DNA of 32,345 nucleotides from Roseiflexus sp. (GCA_025055265.1 JANWXL010000574.1:1-32345), one strand, 5' to 3'. Positions 21,652 to 30,975 are shown, counted from the stretch's first letter. Program-made: numbers and translations. The notes: generated by a model not told the origin, from the letters alone.

Positions 21652-23118
21652 ATGAAACAGCGTTCCGCCTCCGCAAAGCGACTCAAGCAGCCGATCAACG
21701 GTCAAACGGATGACAGTGCACATCTGCGAGCTGAACTGACGGCGGCATATGCGCGTATTGCCGAACTCGAGGCGCAGATGGCTGCGTCCGCTCAGCGCGT
21801 GAACCTGGCAAATGAGCGCCTGAACGCTATCCTGACAATCAGCGCGGCTTTCCTTATCACGCACGAGATAGATACCATCCTGCAGTTGGTCGTGCGTGAA
21901 GCAGTGCAACTGTTCCCCGGCACAAGCGGTGCGTTGCTGTTTCTGGCGGATCAGGCAGGGATGCGCCTGCGACTGGCGGCAAGCAGCAGCGGTAAGACCA
22001 GCGGGCTCTCCCTGCGCGCCGGGCAGGGTCTGGCAGGGCGTGCGTTCCTTGCTCCGCGCGCAATGCTGGTTGCCGGTCCGGAGCTCGAGGCAGCGCTGAG
22101 TGAATTGAGCGAAGCGCAGCTTGCTCAAAAGAAGAAAGTCCTGGGTTTCTGGCCCCCCGACTGTGCGCTGCTGGCGCCATTGCGCATTGAGGATGCCCGG
22201 CTCGGCGCCCTGGCACTGTACGGCAATCAGAATTCTCATCTGATCCATCCGCGTGATATCCCATTCGTGCAGGCGCTGGCGGATCTGACTGCTGTTGCGA
22301 TTGCGGAACATCGTCAGCGCGCGCGTGCGGCAGCATTGCAGCGAGACCTGGATCAGACGCAGTCGCTGCATGCCGAGGCGCAGGCGCGGCTTAACGCGGC
22401 GCAGGCGCAACTGTTGCAGAGCGCCAAGCTGGCTGCCGTCGGCGAACTGGCAGCCTCGGTGGCGCACGAGATCAACAATCCGCTTTATGCGGCGCGCAAC
22501 AGTCTCTACCTGGTGGAACAGGATATTCCGCCTGATACTCCGCAGCGCCATTTCCTCACGATCGCCCAGAACGAACTCGGACGCATCGCCCGCATCATTA
22601 CGCGCATGCGCGATTTCTATCGCCCGGCGCGCGATGAACTGGAGCCGACAGAGATCAACGATCTGCTGGCGGAAACGATCGAACTGGTGCAGACCCATCT
22701 GCGGCACGGGCAGGTGACAGTAACTGTCAACTTCTGTCCGCACCTCCCTCGCCTGATTGCTCATCCCGATCAGTTGCGCCAGGTTTTCCTCAACCTGATG
22801 CTCAACGCGTGCGATGCGATGCCAAATGGCGGGCAGTTGCACATTGCAACGGAACTCTCCTGCACTCATGATGCCGGTTCACAATACATCGTGATCTCGG
22901 TTCGCGATACCGGCGTGGGGATCAGCCCGGAGCATATGCCGCACCTCTTCGAGCCGTTTTACACCACAAAACCGCAGGGCACGGGGCTGGGGCTGGCGAT
23001 CAGCGCCCATATTGTGACGCAGCACGGCGGTCATATTCAGGTCGAAAGCACGCCTGGCGCCGGGAGCACATTCACGGTTCTGCTACCTGTGGATCGTATG
23101 GGAGAAGAGGGGGGGTAG
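21652..23118 (+). CDS. GAF-domain sensor histidine kinase (soluble)
   Basis: A 488-residue cytosolic histidine kinase. A short coiled coil (25-58) leads to a GAF domain (about 56-222) and a second coiled coil (225-262). The phosphoacceptor region A-A-S-V-A-H-E-I-N-N-P-L-Y-A has His272. The HATPase domain shows the N box N-L-M-L-N-A-C-D-A-M (381-390), G1 D-T-G-V-G-I, F box F-E-P-F-Y-T-T-K and G2 G-T-G-L-G-L-A-I. No transmembrane segment, so the signal is internal. The GAF ligand is unknown; no conserved bilin cysteine is evident. ATG 21652 lies about 37 bases after the predicted start of transcription. The stop TAG abuts a GAGAACC repeat. A receiver-only regulator follows 500 bp downstream and may be its partner. 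Confidence 0.93.
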   Translation: MKQRSASAKRLKQPINGQTDDSAHLRAELTAAYARIAELEAQMAASAQRVNLANERLNAILTISAAFLITHEIDTILQLVVREAVQLFPGTSGALLFLADQAGMRLRLAASSSGKTSGLSLRAGQGLAGRAFLAPRAMLVAGPELEAALSELSEAQLAQKKKVLGFWPPDCALLAPLRIEDARLGALALYGNQNSHLIHPRDIPFVQALADLTAVAIAEHRQRARAAALQRDLDQTQSLHAEAQARLNAAQAQLLQSAKLAAVGELAASVAHEINNPLYAARNSLYLVEQDIPPDTPQRHFLTIAQNELGRIARIITRMRDFYRPARDELEPTEINDLLAETIELVQTHLRHGQVTVTVNFCPHLPRLIAHPDQLRQVFLNLMLNACDAMPNGGQLHIATELSCTHDAGSQYIVISVRDTGVGISPEHMPHLFEPFYTTKPQGTGLGLAISAHIVTQHGGHIQVESTPGAGSTFTVLLPVDRMGEEGG

Positions 23119-23168
23119 GAGAACCAAGAACCGAGAACCAGGAAATGAGAACGAAGTCCCGCGCCAGC

Positions 23169-23241
23169 TATCCGCTCACCCGCCTGGCGCATAAAGTCGC
23201 GGGCTACGGAATGCGTAGCCCGCCTGCGCGGGCTATACCGG
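23169..23241. repeat. MITE/REP-like element, copy B (inverted relative to copy A)
   Basis: Minus-strand reading matches 18270-18355: CCGGTATAGCC, then the hairpin with the same stems AGCCCGC/GCGGGCT (23217-23234, loop CTGC in plus orientation), then CCGTAGCCCGCGACTT and GAGCGGATA. It lacks about ten bases near one end compared with copy A. Confidence 0.75.
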
Positions 23242-23518
23242 ATCTTAATTACGTTCATAGGGCGCACTGCCGTGCGCCCCTGCCTGACACCCTTTCACGT
23301 GCAACGTGTGTCACGTGCGCGGGCGCGCCGCTAGCGCGCCCCTACCTGCAACCTTCGCACCTTCAAACCTATTGCCCCTCGCCTCGGTTACCCCTTCTCA
23401 ACCAAAAATTGCAAATTTGCAACCAGCGTCACAAAGAATCTCTGGTATCGTACCATTTCGATGTTGTGTGATTACAACGCGGAGTTGTCGCCTCACTTTC
23501 CAGGACTCTGTTGCTTTT

Positions 23519-23527
23519 TGTTATAGT
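23519..23527 (+). promoter_or_regulatory. Extended -10 promoter of the response regulator
   Basis: TGTTATAGT with a weak -35 TTTCCA 18 bp upstream (23498-23503). Predicted start near 23534, giving a leader of about 85 nt before the GTG at 23619. Confidence 0.4.
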
Positions 23528-23618
23528 GGCAACGGAGCAACCAGCCAGAACGCGCAGACCATGCGTGACAGGCAGGTTTCCCTTTGACCGTCAGTCGAAC
23601 TATGTCTGGACAGGTATC

Positions 23619-24029
23619 GTGTCGAGTTTGCACCACATTCTGGTTGTCGACAACGATCCGGTTGCCGCGATGGTGACGCAGCAGGGACTGCAACGACTGC
23701 TCGGCAAGGATGTCGAAGTCGCGCTGGCGCCATCGCCGGGAGCAGCCTGGCTGCGCTGCATGCGCGAGTCGGTTGATCTGCTGATCGTTGATCCAAGCCC
23801 TCCCAGTCGTGCGGCAGCCGCGTTGATCAAGGCGCTGCACGACGAACGGCCCCACATTCCGGTCGTCGTGCTGACGGCATACGATACGCCGCGCCTCCGT
23901 GCGCAGATGAAGCGTTTGGGCGTGCGTCACTATCTTGCCAAGCCGGTAGGATTGGCGGAGCTGAAGAATACGGTCAGCGGCGTGCTCGCATCCCTCAACA
24001 ATGTACAGGCGCCGTCGGCGGTGAACTAA
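23619..24029 (+). CDS. Receiver-only response regulator
   Basis: A 136-residue CheY-like receiver with no output domain. It has acidic-pocket Asp11/Asp13 in V-V-D-N-D-P, phosphoacceptor Asp58 in L-L-I-V-D-P-S-P-P-S, Thr86 in V-V-L-T-A-Y-D and Lys108 in L-A-K-P-V-G. The residues after Asp58 (P-S-P-P-S) depart from the usual x-x-M-P-x-x-x-G, so its loop may be altered. A GTG start at 23619 is chosen, with CAGGT just upstream, because the domain begins six residues later; the frame reaches back to 23511 through unlikely leader sequence. It lies downstream of the GAF histidine kinase on the same strand and may be a phosphorelay partner, but 500 bp of repeats separate them. Confidence 0.82.
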   Translation: MSSLHHILVVDNDPVAAMVTQQGLQRLLGKDVEVALAPSPGAAWLRCMRESVDLLIVDPSPPSRAAAALIKALHDERPHIPVVVLTAYDTPRLRAQMKRLGVRHYLAKPVGLAELKNTVSGVLASLNNVQAPSAVN

Positions 24030-24088
24030 GCCAGATCAACCTGTCGGCACGCTGGTCCCCCATCAGGGTCCGGCATGGATCGTCAAAT

Positions 24089-24119
24089 CGTAAGGGCGGG
24101 TCTGAGGCCCGCCCTTACG
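24089..24119. repeat. Perfect CGTAAGGGCGGG hairpin between convergent genes
   Basis: A 12-bp perfect stem, CGTAAGGGCGGG and CCCGCCCTTACG, loop TCTGAGG. It is the intact form of the degenerate copy at 8677-8712. It lies between a plus-strand and a minus-strand gene and ends ten bases before the stop of the latter. No T-tract, so it could only act as a terminator in another way; a dispersed repeat is more likely. Confidence 0.75.
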
Positions 24120-24129
24120 GCGCCCGAGG

Positions 24130-24747
24130 TCAGGACGACGCACCGATCATCCCCAGAAAATCGGCGACGGTGAACGCCGGGTTGCGGTGATACTGCGGTT
24201 CGATCACGATGTCGCTGATGCGCCGGTAGAGCGCGGCGCGGGTGCGCACAAGCTGCGGATAGCAGCGCGCCAGCGTCGCTTCCGGCGTTTCGCCGGGGCG
24301 CGGTTGGTACATCCCATTCCAGACTATCGGGCGGGGGCGCGCCAGGTAGTCTTCCAGCAGGCGCATCCGTAGATGGGCGTCGTCCGCAAGGTAGACCATC
24401 GTTGCATGGCGCTTAAGGCGTTCCAGGATCGCGGCGTCAAGGTAGACGATGCTGCCGGTCGTGTCGATAACGATGTTCTCTTCCCCGGCAATACGTTCTG
24501 CAATGTCTTCCATTACTGCATGTTCACAGGCGAGGTAGATGCGTTCGCGCTCAGCGTAGTGCGTCTCGTATGGAAATCCCATCCAGCGCCCGATATCGTA
24601 GACAGTAACGGTGTTGGCGTTGTAGATGGTTCGTAACCGTTCGGCAATCAGGTCATCGCAATGCAGTGCGCGAAATCCGACGTCCGCCAGCCGCGCCGCC
24701 CAGCGCGACTTGCCGATGCCTGCCATGCCGATCAGTCCAATAACCAC
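24130..24747 (-). CDS. Shikimate-kinase-like P-loop protein
   Basis: A 205-residue cytosolic P-loop kinase. Walker A G-M-A-G-I-G-K-S (7-14), then C-D-D-L-I-A-E-R-L (about 30-38), which matches the D-x-D-x2-I-E region of shikimate kinases. I-V-I-D-T-T-G-S-I-V-Y (about 91-101) stands where shikimate kinase has the G-G-G substrate motif, and M-V-Y-L-A-D-D-A-H-L-R-M-R-L-L near 116 matches the following strand and lid. The G-G-G is replaced by T-G-S and the substrate Arg is not evident, so the substrate may differ. GTG start with GAGGT upstream, 3 bp after the acetoacetyl-CoA synthetase stop; last gene of the operon that includes aroC. Shikimate kinase, gluconokinase or a cytidylate-type kinase are alternatives. 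Confidence 0.7.
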   Translation of the reverse strand: MVIGLIGMAGIGKSRWAARLADVGFRALHCDDLIAERLRTIYNANTVTVYDIGRWMGFPYETHYAERERIYLACEHAVMEDIAERIAGEENIVIDTTGSIVYLDAAILERLKRHATMVYLADDAHLRMRLLEDYLARPRPIVWNGMYQPRPGETPEATLARCYPQLVRTRAALYRRISDIVIEPQYHRNPAFTVADFLGMIGASS

Positions 24748-24750
24748 GCG

Positions 24751-26724
24751 CTACCTCGGCAATCGGGCTGCAAGTTCCACGAAGGCATCGAGCGTCTCCG
24801 GGTTCGCCATCGCGTCGCGGTTGGCGGCTTTTTCGGGCGGGACGCCGCGCAGGATTTTTTTGATCGGCACCTCCAGTTTTTTGCCGTTCAGCGTGCGCGG
24901 CACGTCGGGAATGGCGATGATGTCGTCGGGGACGTGGCGCGGCGAAAGGACGTCGCGAATCCGGGCGCGAATCCGCTCCTTCAGCGCGTCGTCCAGGGTA
25001 ACGCCCGGTTCGAGAGCGACAAACAGATACATCCTGGCTGTGCCATCAGGGTTCTCCAGGTCGATCACCAGGCTGTCACGCACTTCTGGAACACCCTCGA
25101 CAGCGCGATACATTTCGCTCGTGCCCATGCGCACGCCGTGACGGTTGATCGTCGAGTCGGATCGCCCATAGATGACCAGCGTTCCCCGTTCGGTCAGTTT
25201 GACCCAGTCGCCGTGACGCCAGACGCCGGGATACATATCGAAGTAGCTGCTCCGGTAGCGCGATCCGTCGGCATCGCCCCAGAAGAAGAGCGGCATGGAC
25301 GGGAGCGGCGCAGTGACGACCAGTTCGCCCACATCGCCGATGATCGAGCGCCCCTGCTCGTCGAAGACCTCAACGCGCGCTCCCAGACAGCGGCACTGGA
25401 TCTCGCCAGCGGTGACCGGCAGCAGCGGGCAGCCGCCGACGAACGCCGTACAGACGTCGGTGCCGCCGCTGAGCGAGACCAGCCAGAGGTCGCGCTTGAC
25501 GCGCTGGTAAACCCAGTGGAACCCTTCAACTGGCAACGGCGAACCGGTCGAACCCATTGCGCGCAGGTGCGTCAGATCGAACGCTGTGCCAGGCGTGATG
25601 TCGGCTTTGCGGCATGCGGTGAGGTAGGCGGCGCTTGTGCCGAACAGGGTCATGCCGGTATCGGCGGCGAACCGCCACAGCGCGTGCATGTCGGGCCAGG
25701 CGGGGCTGCCGTCATACAGCAGCAGGGTGCTACCGATCAGCAGACCGCTGACCAGGAAGTTCCACATCATCCAGCCGGTGGTGGTGAACCAGAAGAAGCG
25801 GTCCTGCGGGCGCAGGTCAAGGTGCAACGCAAGCGATTTCAGGTGTTCGAGCAGGATGCCGCCGTGTCCCTGCACAATCGGTTTCGGCAGGCCCGTCGTG
25901 CCCGATGAATAGAGGATCCAGAGCGGATGCTCAAAGGGAACCGGTTCAAACTGGATCGTCGCATCGTGGTTCAGCAGTTCATCCCACGGAACGGTATCCG
26001 CCACACGCGCATCAGGATCGAGGGAAGGAACCAGCACGACGCGCTCGACGCCAGGCAGCGCGGCGCGCAGTTCAGCGAGCGCGGCGCGACGGTCAAAGGC
26101 GCGTCCGCCGTAGCGGTACCCATCGACAGCGATCAGCACGCGCGGCTCAATCTGCCGGAAGCGGTCGGCGACGCTGGCAACTCCCATTTCGGGGGAGCAA
26201 CTCGACCAGATGGCGCCGAGCGATGCACAGGCAAGGAAGGCAATGACCGCCTGCGGCGCATTGGGCAGCACCGCCGCCACCCGGTCGCCCTGGCGAACGC
26301 CAAGCGTTCGCAGACCGGCGGCAACCGCAGCAACCTGACGCTGCAACTCTGTCCACGTCATGGTCTGAGGTGAGCCGCCTTCAGACTGGAAGATGATCGC
26401 AGGACGTTCCGCTTCGGCGTGGCGGAAGGCGTGCGCCGCATAGTTGAGGGTTGCGCCGGGGAACCAGACCGCGCCGGGCATGCGCGCATCAGCGAGCGCC
26501 GCCTGCGGCGGCGTGGTCGCCTGGACATCGAAGAAGTCCCAGATCGATTGCCAGAAAGCGGACAGGTCAGTGACCGACCACTGCCAGAGCGCGTGGTAAT
26601 CAGCGAACGTCAGACCGCGCGTCTGCGCCAGCCAGTCGATATACTGCTGCATGCGGCTGGCGCGCATCATTTCCAGGGGCGGCGACCAGAGCAGGTCGCC
26701 TTCGCGGACAGGGCGCTCAGTCAT
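24751..26724 (-). CDS. Acetoacetyl-CoA synthetase (acetoacetate-CoA ligase)
   Basis: A 657-residue acyl-adenylate-forming enzyme that activates acetoacetate with ATP and CoA. In bacteria this serves ketone-body use and the polyhydroxybutyrate cycle. The family-specific N-terminal part includes F-W-Q-S-I-W-D-F-F and W-F-P-G-A-T-L-N-Y-A. The AMP-binding motif is Y-S-S-G-T-T-G-L-P-K-P (about 275-285). T-T-G-W-M-M-W-N (about 318-325) and the hinge Y-G-R-S-D-S-T-I-N-R are as expected. The catalytic lysine is in L-N-G-K-K-L-E-V-P-I-K. Length matches the family (about 650). It is the fourth gene of a tight five-gene operon, 21 bp after aroC, which is not a usual metabolic neighbour. Shine-Dalgarno is weak. 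Confidence 0.92.
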   Translation of the reverse strand: MTERPVREGDLLWSPPLEMMRASRMQQYIDWLAQTRGLTFADYHALWQWSVTDLSAFWQSIWDFFDVQATTPPQAALADARMPGAVWFPGATLNYAAHAFRHAEAERPAIIFQSEGGSPQTMTWTELQRQVAAVAAGLRTLGVRQGDRVAAVLPNAPQAVIAFLACASLGAIWSSCSPEMGVASVADRFRQIEPRVLIAVDGYRYGGRAFDRRAALAELRAALPGVERVVLVPSLDPDARVADTVPWDELLNHDATIQFEPVPFEHPLWILYSSGTTGLPKPIVQGHGGILLEHLKSLALHLDLRPQDRFFWFTTTGWMMWNFLVSGLLIGSTLLLYDGSPAWPDMHALWRFAADTGMTLFGTSAAYLTACRKADITPGTAFDLTHLRAMGSTGSPLPVEGFHWVYQRVKRDLWLVSLSGGTDVCTAFVGGCPLLPVTAGEIQCRCLGARVEVFDEQGRSIIGDVGELVVTAPLPSMPLFFWGDADGSRYRSSYFDMYPGVWRHGDWVKLTERGTLVIYGRSDSTINRHGVRMGTSEMYRAVEGVPEVRDSLVIDLENPDGTARMYLFVALEPGVTLDDALKERIRARIRDVLSPRHVPDDIIAIPDVPRTLNGKKLEVPIKKILRGVPPEKAANRDAMANPETLDAFVELAARLPR

Positions 26725-26745
26725 AGGCCATCACCCGTCTCTTCT

Positions 26746-27825
26746 TCACCATCTATCCACCCGTGCCAGGCGCTGACGCAGCAGATGGTCGGCGAGCACC
26801 AGCGCCAGCATTGCTTCAGCGATCGGAACCAGCCGCGGAAGCACCGTTGGATCGTGGCGCCCGTGGATTTCGATCTCCGCTGGATTCCCTTCACGATCAA
26901 CAGTGCGTTGCGGGCGCGCGATCGAGGCGGGCGGCTTGGCAGCGATGCGCAGCACGATCTCCTCGCCAGTGCTGATCCCGCCGAGAATGCCGCCGTGGTG
27001 GTTGGACTCGGTTCCAATCGTCCCGTCGACGCGACGGATGAAGGGGTCATTATGCGTAGAACCGGTCATATGCGCCACGCCGAACCCTTCGCCGAACTCG
27101 ACGCCTTTGATCGCCGGGATGCTGAACATCGCCTTGCCAATATCCGCCTGCAACTTGTCGAAGACCGGTTCGCCGAGACCGGGGGGCACGCCGCGCGCGC
27201 GCACTTCGACCACGCCGCCGAGCGAGTCGAGACTGCGGCGCGCCTGTTCGACGCGCTCGACCATCAGCGCCGCGATGCGCGCATCCGGGCAGCGCATGAT
27301 ATTGCGCTCGATTTCGCTCTCGTCGATCACCTCAGCTTTCAGATCGCCGAGTTGCGCTGTCCAGGCAATCACCGAAATGCCATGCTGCGCAAGGAGGCGT
27401 TTCGCAATCGCGCCGCCAGCGACGCGCCCGATCGTCTCGCGCGCGCTGCTGCGCCCGCCGCCGCGCCAGTCGCGGAAGCCGTATTTGGCGTCCCACGTGT
27501 AATCGGCGTGACCAGGGCGGTAGAGGTCCTTGATGTTCTCGTAGTGCCCCGGCTTCGCATCGGTGTTGAACACCAGCATACTGATGGGCGCACCGGTCGA
27601 GCGCCCCTCAAACACGCCCGACAGGATCTGCACCCGGTCGGGTTCCTGGCGGGCGGAGGTCACCCGGCTCTGCCCGACCCGTCGGCGGTCCAGTTCACGC
27701 TGAATGTCCTCTTCCGAAATCTCGAGACCTGCCGGGCATCCATCGACCACGCACCCAACCGCCGGTCCGTGCGATTCGCCCCAGGTAGTCAGTCGAAAAA
27801 CCTGTCCAAAGGTGTTTCCAGGCAT
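26746..27825 (-). CDS. aroC: Chorismate synthase
   Basis: Converts 5-enolpyruvylshikimate 3-phosphate to chorismate, the last step of the shikimate pathway; it needs reduced FMN. The 359-residue protein has the three family signatures: G-E-S-H-G-P-A (17-23), [16 protein letters not shown] (about 123-138) and later R-x-D-P-(T) in [20 protein letters not shown] near 270 is also conserved. The ATG at 27825 has AGGA and AGGAGA nearby, the latter made by the stop region of the upstream gene, 14 bp away. No other aro gene is in the window unless the P-loop protein two genes downstream is a shikimate kinase. Confidence 0.97.
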   Translation of the reverse strand: MPGNTFGQVFRLTTWGESHGPAVGCVVDGCPAGLEISEEDIQRELDRRRVGQSRVTSARQEPDRVQILSGVFEGRSTGAPISMLVFNTDAKPGHYENIKDLYRPGHADYTWDAKYGFRDWRGGGRSSARETIGRVAGGAIAKRLLAQHGISVIAWTAQLGDLKAEVIDESEIERNIMRCPDARIAALMVERVEQARRSLDSLGGVVEVRARGVPPGLGEPVFDKLQADIGKAMFSIPAIKGVEFGEGFGVAHMTGSTHNDPFIRRVDGTIGTESNHHGGILGGISTGEEIVLRIAAKPPASIARPQRTVDREGNPAEIEIHGRHDPTVLPRLVPIAEAMLALVLADHLLRQRLARVDRW

Positions 27826-27839
27826 GGGTCCTGTTTCTC

Positions 27840-29294
27840 CTAGCGTTCGTTCTGCGACGCCAGGCGTTCGATCAGCGCCCGATCCTCAGCCAGACCAGGT
27901 TGATTTGGCGCTGCCTGAAGCGCCCGGTCGATCATCGCGCGCGCCTTATCGAACTGTTTCAGCCGGGCATACGCCAGACCCAGAGCGCGCAAATAAGTGG
28001 CGTCATAGGGCGCTTTCTTGACCGCCCATTCCCATTCGAGCGACGCAGCATACCACATTCCGCGGTTCTTGAGCGCAACGCCATTGTTGTAGTGCGTCAC
28101 GTGATCGGAGGGCTTCAGAATATGGCGAAACCGTTCGAGTCTGCCGACGACGTCGTTGTACCCCACAGCACTGAGCGTCATTGCGATGATGTGCGCCACA
28201 ATCGCGCCAATAGCGACGAGCCTGCCGCCGAATTGCAGCGGCGCCAGCCAGCCAGGGGGAAGAGGCGTCGCGCCGGTCAGCCGGTTGAGCATGTCGGTGA
28301 ACGCATCGGGGCGAGCGACCAGCGCAAGGGCGCCGATCAAACCGGCAACCGTCAAGCCAACCGCCAGGTAGAGCGCCCAAACCGAGCGTTGCGCCAGTTG
28401 TTGAGCGACCGAAAAGCCGACCATTCCGACCAGCGCAAGGAGGACAGCCGGGATCAGGATGCCAATCGGGAAGCCGCGCGCCGGGTTTTCCTGATAGAGG
28501 AACACCCCCAGAACGGGAAAGATGAGCGCAATCAGCACCGTCGCTATCGCGCCGCCGCGCCACAGCCAGACCAGCGCCGGCACAATCGGCGACCGTTCCT
28601 CCGATGGAGTGACCCGCACCAGCAGGCTGCCGCTGCACTGCGTGCAGCGACGCTGCGCTTCAACGGTCGGCGCGCCGCAGTAAGGGCAGGGGATCGTGTT
28701 GTCGTCCGCTTCGATGGACGCCAGACGCGAAGAGGCTGTCGTCGGCGCGCGACTGGCAGCAGGGTTGCCGCTCTGAATGGCAGCACGCGCCGACGCTGGC
28801 GGCGGCGCAGCCTGGACGCTCTGGCGAGCGGATGTGGGCGCTGGCGCAGCCTGAACGCTCTGACGAGAGGGTGCAGACGCCGGGGCTGGAGAGGACCGGA
28901 TCGCTGTCTCCGGCGCTGGCGCAGCCGTAACGTCCGCCAGCGTCGCCTGATATGCGCGCAGACGGGTGAGCGAGAAGGCGCTGACATCGATCTCGCGTTC
29001 GGTGCTGCCGCCGGGTTGTGCTGGCGACGGAGGCGGCGGCAACGGCAGACCGACGCGCGCGTGCAGCCATTCCAATCCCTGGCGGGCGCGCGCATTGGTT
29101 GGATTCAACGCCAGCACGTTTTCCAGGCAGATTTTCACATCGTTGGGATCATCAACGACGCCCGACAGCCAGAGCCAGGCGCGTTCGTTGCGCGGATCCG
29201 CTTCCAGCGTGCGCATCAACAGAGCGCGCGCATCGTCACGACGACCATCGCGAGCTGCTGCGATTGCCTGGTGCAGGGTATCGGCATTCTTCAT
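27840..29294 (-). CDS. TPR and zinc-ribbon membrane protein
   Basis: A 484-residue protein with three parts. Residues 1-82 hold TPR-like helices ([23 protein letters not shown]). A low-complexity Ala/Pro linker with two copies of R-Q-S-V-Q-A-A-P (about 144-166) leads to a zinc ribbon, C-P-Y-C and C-T-Q-C (203-220). About four transmembrane helices lie between 232 and 372. A C-terminal TPR pair follows, ending [19 protein letters not shown] 29294 has AAGGA seven bases upstream; ATG 29327 overlaps the previous stop as TAATG and would add eleven residues, so either may be used. Similar TPR/zinc-ribbon proteins recur in Chloroflexota genomes; function is unknown. Confidence 0.8.
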   Translation of the reverse strand: MKNADTLHQAIAAARDGRRDDARALLMRTLEADPRNERAWLWLSGVVDDPNDVKICLENVLALNPTNARARQGLEWLHARVGLPLPPPPSPAQPGGSTEREIDVSAFSLTRLRAYQATLADVTAAPAPETAIRSSPAPASAPSRQSVQAAPAPTSARQSVQAAPPPASARAAIQSGNPAASRAPTTASSRLASIEADDNTIPCPYCGAPTVEAQRRCTQCSGSLLVRVTPSEERSPIVPALVWLWRGGAIATVLIALIFPVLGVFLYQENPARGFPIGILIPAVLLALVGMVGFSVAQQLAQRSVWALYLAVGLTVAGLIGALALVARPDAFTDMLNRLTGATPLPPGWLAPLQFGGRLVAIGAIVAHIIAMTLSAVGYNDVVGRLERFRHILKPSDHVTHYNNGVALKNRGMWYAASLEWEWAVKKAPYDATYLRALGLAYARLKQFDKARAMIDRALQAAPNQPGLAEDRALIERLASQNER

Positions 29295-29326
29295 AGATGT
29301 ATCCTTCGACGACGCCGTAACAGGCA

Positions 29327-30919
29327 TTACCGTTCCCAGACGACATTGCCTTCGAGAAGAGTCATCTCGGCACGAATTGTGTGTAACGCCGACGGATCGA
29401 TCTTAAACGGGTCGGCGGAAAGAACGGCAAGGTCGGCGAGCATGCCGGGGGCGATCATTCCCTGCTCACCGGCAGCGCCTGCCGCAACCGCACACCCGTG
29501 GCAAAAGCCGCGCAACGCTTCTTCGACCGTCAGGCGCTGTTCAGGATACCACCCGCCATCCGGCGTGCCGTCCGGTCGCTGGCGGGTCACCGCAGCATGG
29601 ACACTGAGCCAGGGGTTGAGCGACTCAACCGGCGCATCGGAGCCGAAGGCGAGCGTTGCGCCTGCATTGAGGAGCGAGCGCCAGGCGTAAGCGTTGGCGC
29701 AGCGCTTCCCCCACAGCACATCCGCGATGTCCATGTCGGCCGTGCAATGGATCGGTTGCATCGAGGCGATGACGCCAAGGCGCGCAAAGCGGGGCAGATC
29801 GTCCGGGTGCAGTATCTGGCAGTGCTCGATACGGTTAGGAATGAGGAGCGACGGCGCGCCAGGCAGCGCTGCTTCGATCGCGTCGAGCACCCGGCGGTTG
29901 GCGGCATCGCCGATGGCATGCACCATCACCGCCAGCCCGCCATGGATCGAGCGGCGCACGGCGCTGCGCAACTCCTCGGACGACAGCACGGCAATCCCGC
30001 GGTTGCTGCTCCCCTCGTATGGCGCCAGCATTTCCGCGGTTTGCGAGCCGAGTGACCCATCGGCAAACATCTTGACGCCACCAATACGGATCCAGCGATC
30101 GCCGAGGCCGCTGTGCAGCCCCAGCGCCAGCGCCGCATCGAGACCATCGAGACCGAGATAAACCAGGCAGCGCAGATGGAGGTGACCGCGCTCACGCAGC
30201 GTTTGCAGGTCAGCAAGCGTCATCTGACCATCGCCGGGGGTCATGCTGGTAGGCAGATGCATCCCGACCATCCCGTAGGAGTGCGCTTCTGTCATCGCCT
30301 CGCGCACGGCTGCCAGGCGCTCCTCCTGCCCTGGTTCGGGAATATGGCGCCGCACCAGATCGACAGCGGTTTCAAGCAAGATGCCAGTCGGCTCGCCGCG
30401 CTCACGCTGGATGGCGCCACCGACCGGATCGGGCGTCTCGGCGGTAATGCCCGCCAGACGGAGCGCGGCGCTACTGACCCAGGCAGAGTGACCATCCTTC
30501 CGCGAGAAGTACGCCGGTCGATCCCCAACGACAGCATCAAGATCAGCGGCGGTGGGCCAGCGCCCCCAGCGCGAATGGTCCCAGCCGCGCCCTCGAACCC
30601 AGGCGCCATCGGGGAGGCATTCAGCCGCCGCGCCGATCCGCTGCAACGCCTCGTCGAGGGTGGTTGCATCGTCGAGCCGGACATTGCGACGAGCAAGCGC
30701 GTGCGCAATCAGGTGAACGTGGGCATCGGTCAGCGCCGGAACAAGGGCGCGACCGTTGAGATTGATCCCCTCAGCGCGACCGGTGACCGCTGCGCGGACC
30801 TTCCCCTCGCTGCCGACGGCAACGATGCGCCCATCACGCACAGCAACCGCCTGAGCGCGCGGTTGAGCCGGGTTGAGCGTATAGACAGGACCGTTGTAGA
30901 GAATGATGGGATCGCCCAT
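29327..30919 (-). CDS. YtcJ-type amidohydrolase (amidohydrolase 3 family)
   Basis: A 530-residue metal-dependent hydrolase of the TIM-barrel amidohydrolase superfamily. Metal ligands D-A-H-V-H (65-69), [12 protein letters not shown] (about 287-298), H-A-I-G-D (about 335-339), R-I-E-H (about 364-367) and F-G-S-D-A-P-V (about 426-432) are all in the order of YtcJ-like enzymes. The small beta-sandwich at the N- and C-termini is complete (L-V-P-A-L-T-D-A-H near 59-67; [10 protein letters not shown] near the end). The natural substrate of this family is mostly unknown; N-substituted formamide deformylase is one studied case. It heads the operon, with a canonical promoter 50-85 bp upstream and a weak Shine-Dalgarno. 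Confidence 0.88.
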   Translation of the reverse strand: MGDPIILYNGPVYTLNPAQPRAQAVAVRDGRIVAVGSEGKVRAAVTGRAEGINLNGRALVPALTDAHVHLIAHALARRNVRLDDATTLDEALQRIGAAAECLPDGAWVRGRGWDHSRWGRWPTAADLDAVVGDRPAYFSRKDGHSAWVSSAALRLAGITAETPDPVGGAIQRERGEPTGILLETAVDLVRRHIPEPGQEERLAAVREAMTEAHSYGMVGMHLPTSMTPGDGQMTLADLQTLRERGHLHLRCLVYLGLDGLDAALALGLHSGLGDRWIRIGGVKMFADGSLGSQTAEMLAPYEGSSNRGIAVLSSEELRSAVRRSIHGGLAVMVHAIGDAANRRVLDAIEAALPGAPSLLIPNRIEHCQILHPDDLPRFARLGVIASMQPIHCTADMDIADVLWGKRCANAYAWRSLLNAGATLAFGSDAPVESLNPWLSVHAAVTRQRPDGTPDGGWYPEQRLTVEEALRGFCHGCAVAAGAAGEQGMIAPGMLADLAVLSADPFKIDPSALHTIRAEMTLLEGNVVWER

Positions 30920-30975
30920 GATCGTGTTTCAACGAGCGCTGGAGCGCATACGGATGAGGCGTCAACATGGTAAGC

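Larger units (their letters stand above)
23119..23618. other. 500-bp intergenic region of repeats and hairpins
   Basis: It begins with GAGAACCAAGAACCGAGAACC (23119-23139, reverse complement of the GGTTCTC words at 5742). Then come the inverted copy of the MITE/REP-like element (23169-23241) and two strong hairpins, GGGCGCAC-TGCC-GTGCGCCC (23260-23279) and GGGCGCGC-CGCTA-GCGCGCCC (23321-23341). ACCTTCGC words follow (23343-23372), then the leader of the response regulator. No gene is supported. Confidence 0.75.

Noticed and set aside
27900-29690. 596-codon open frame on the plus strand
   Set aside because: Antisense to the TPR/zinc-ribbon and amidohydrolase genes; Arg-rich composition without domains. 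The same applies to the 474-codon frame at 26419-27843 opposite aroC and the 415-codon frame at 24661-25908 opposite acetoacetyl-CoA synthetase.
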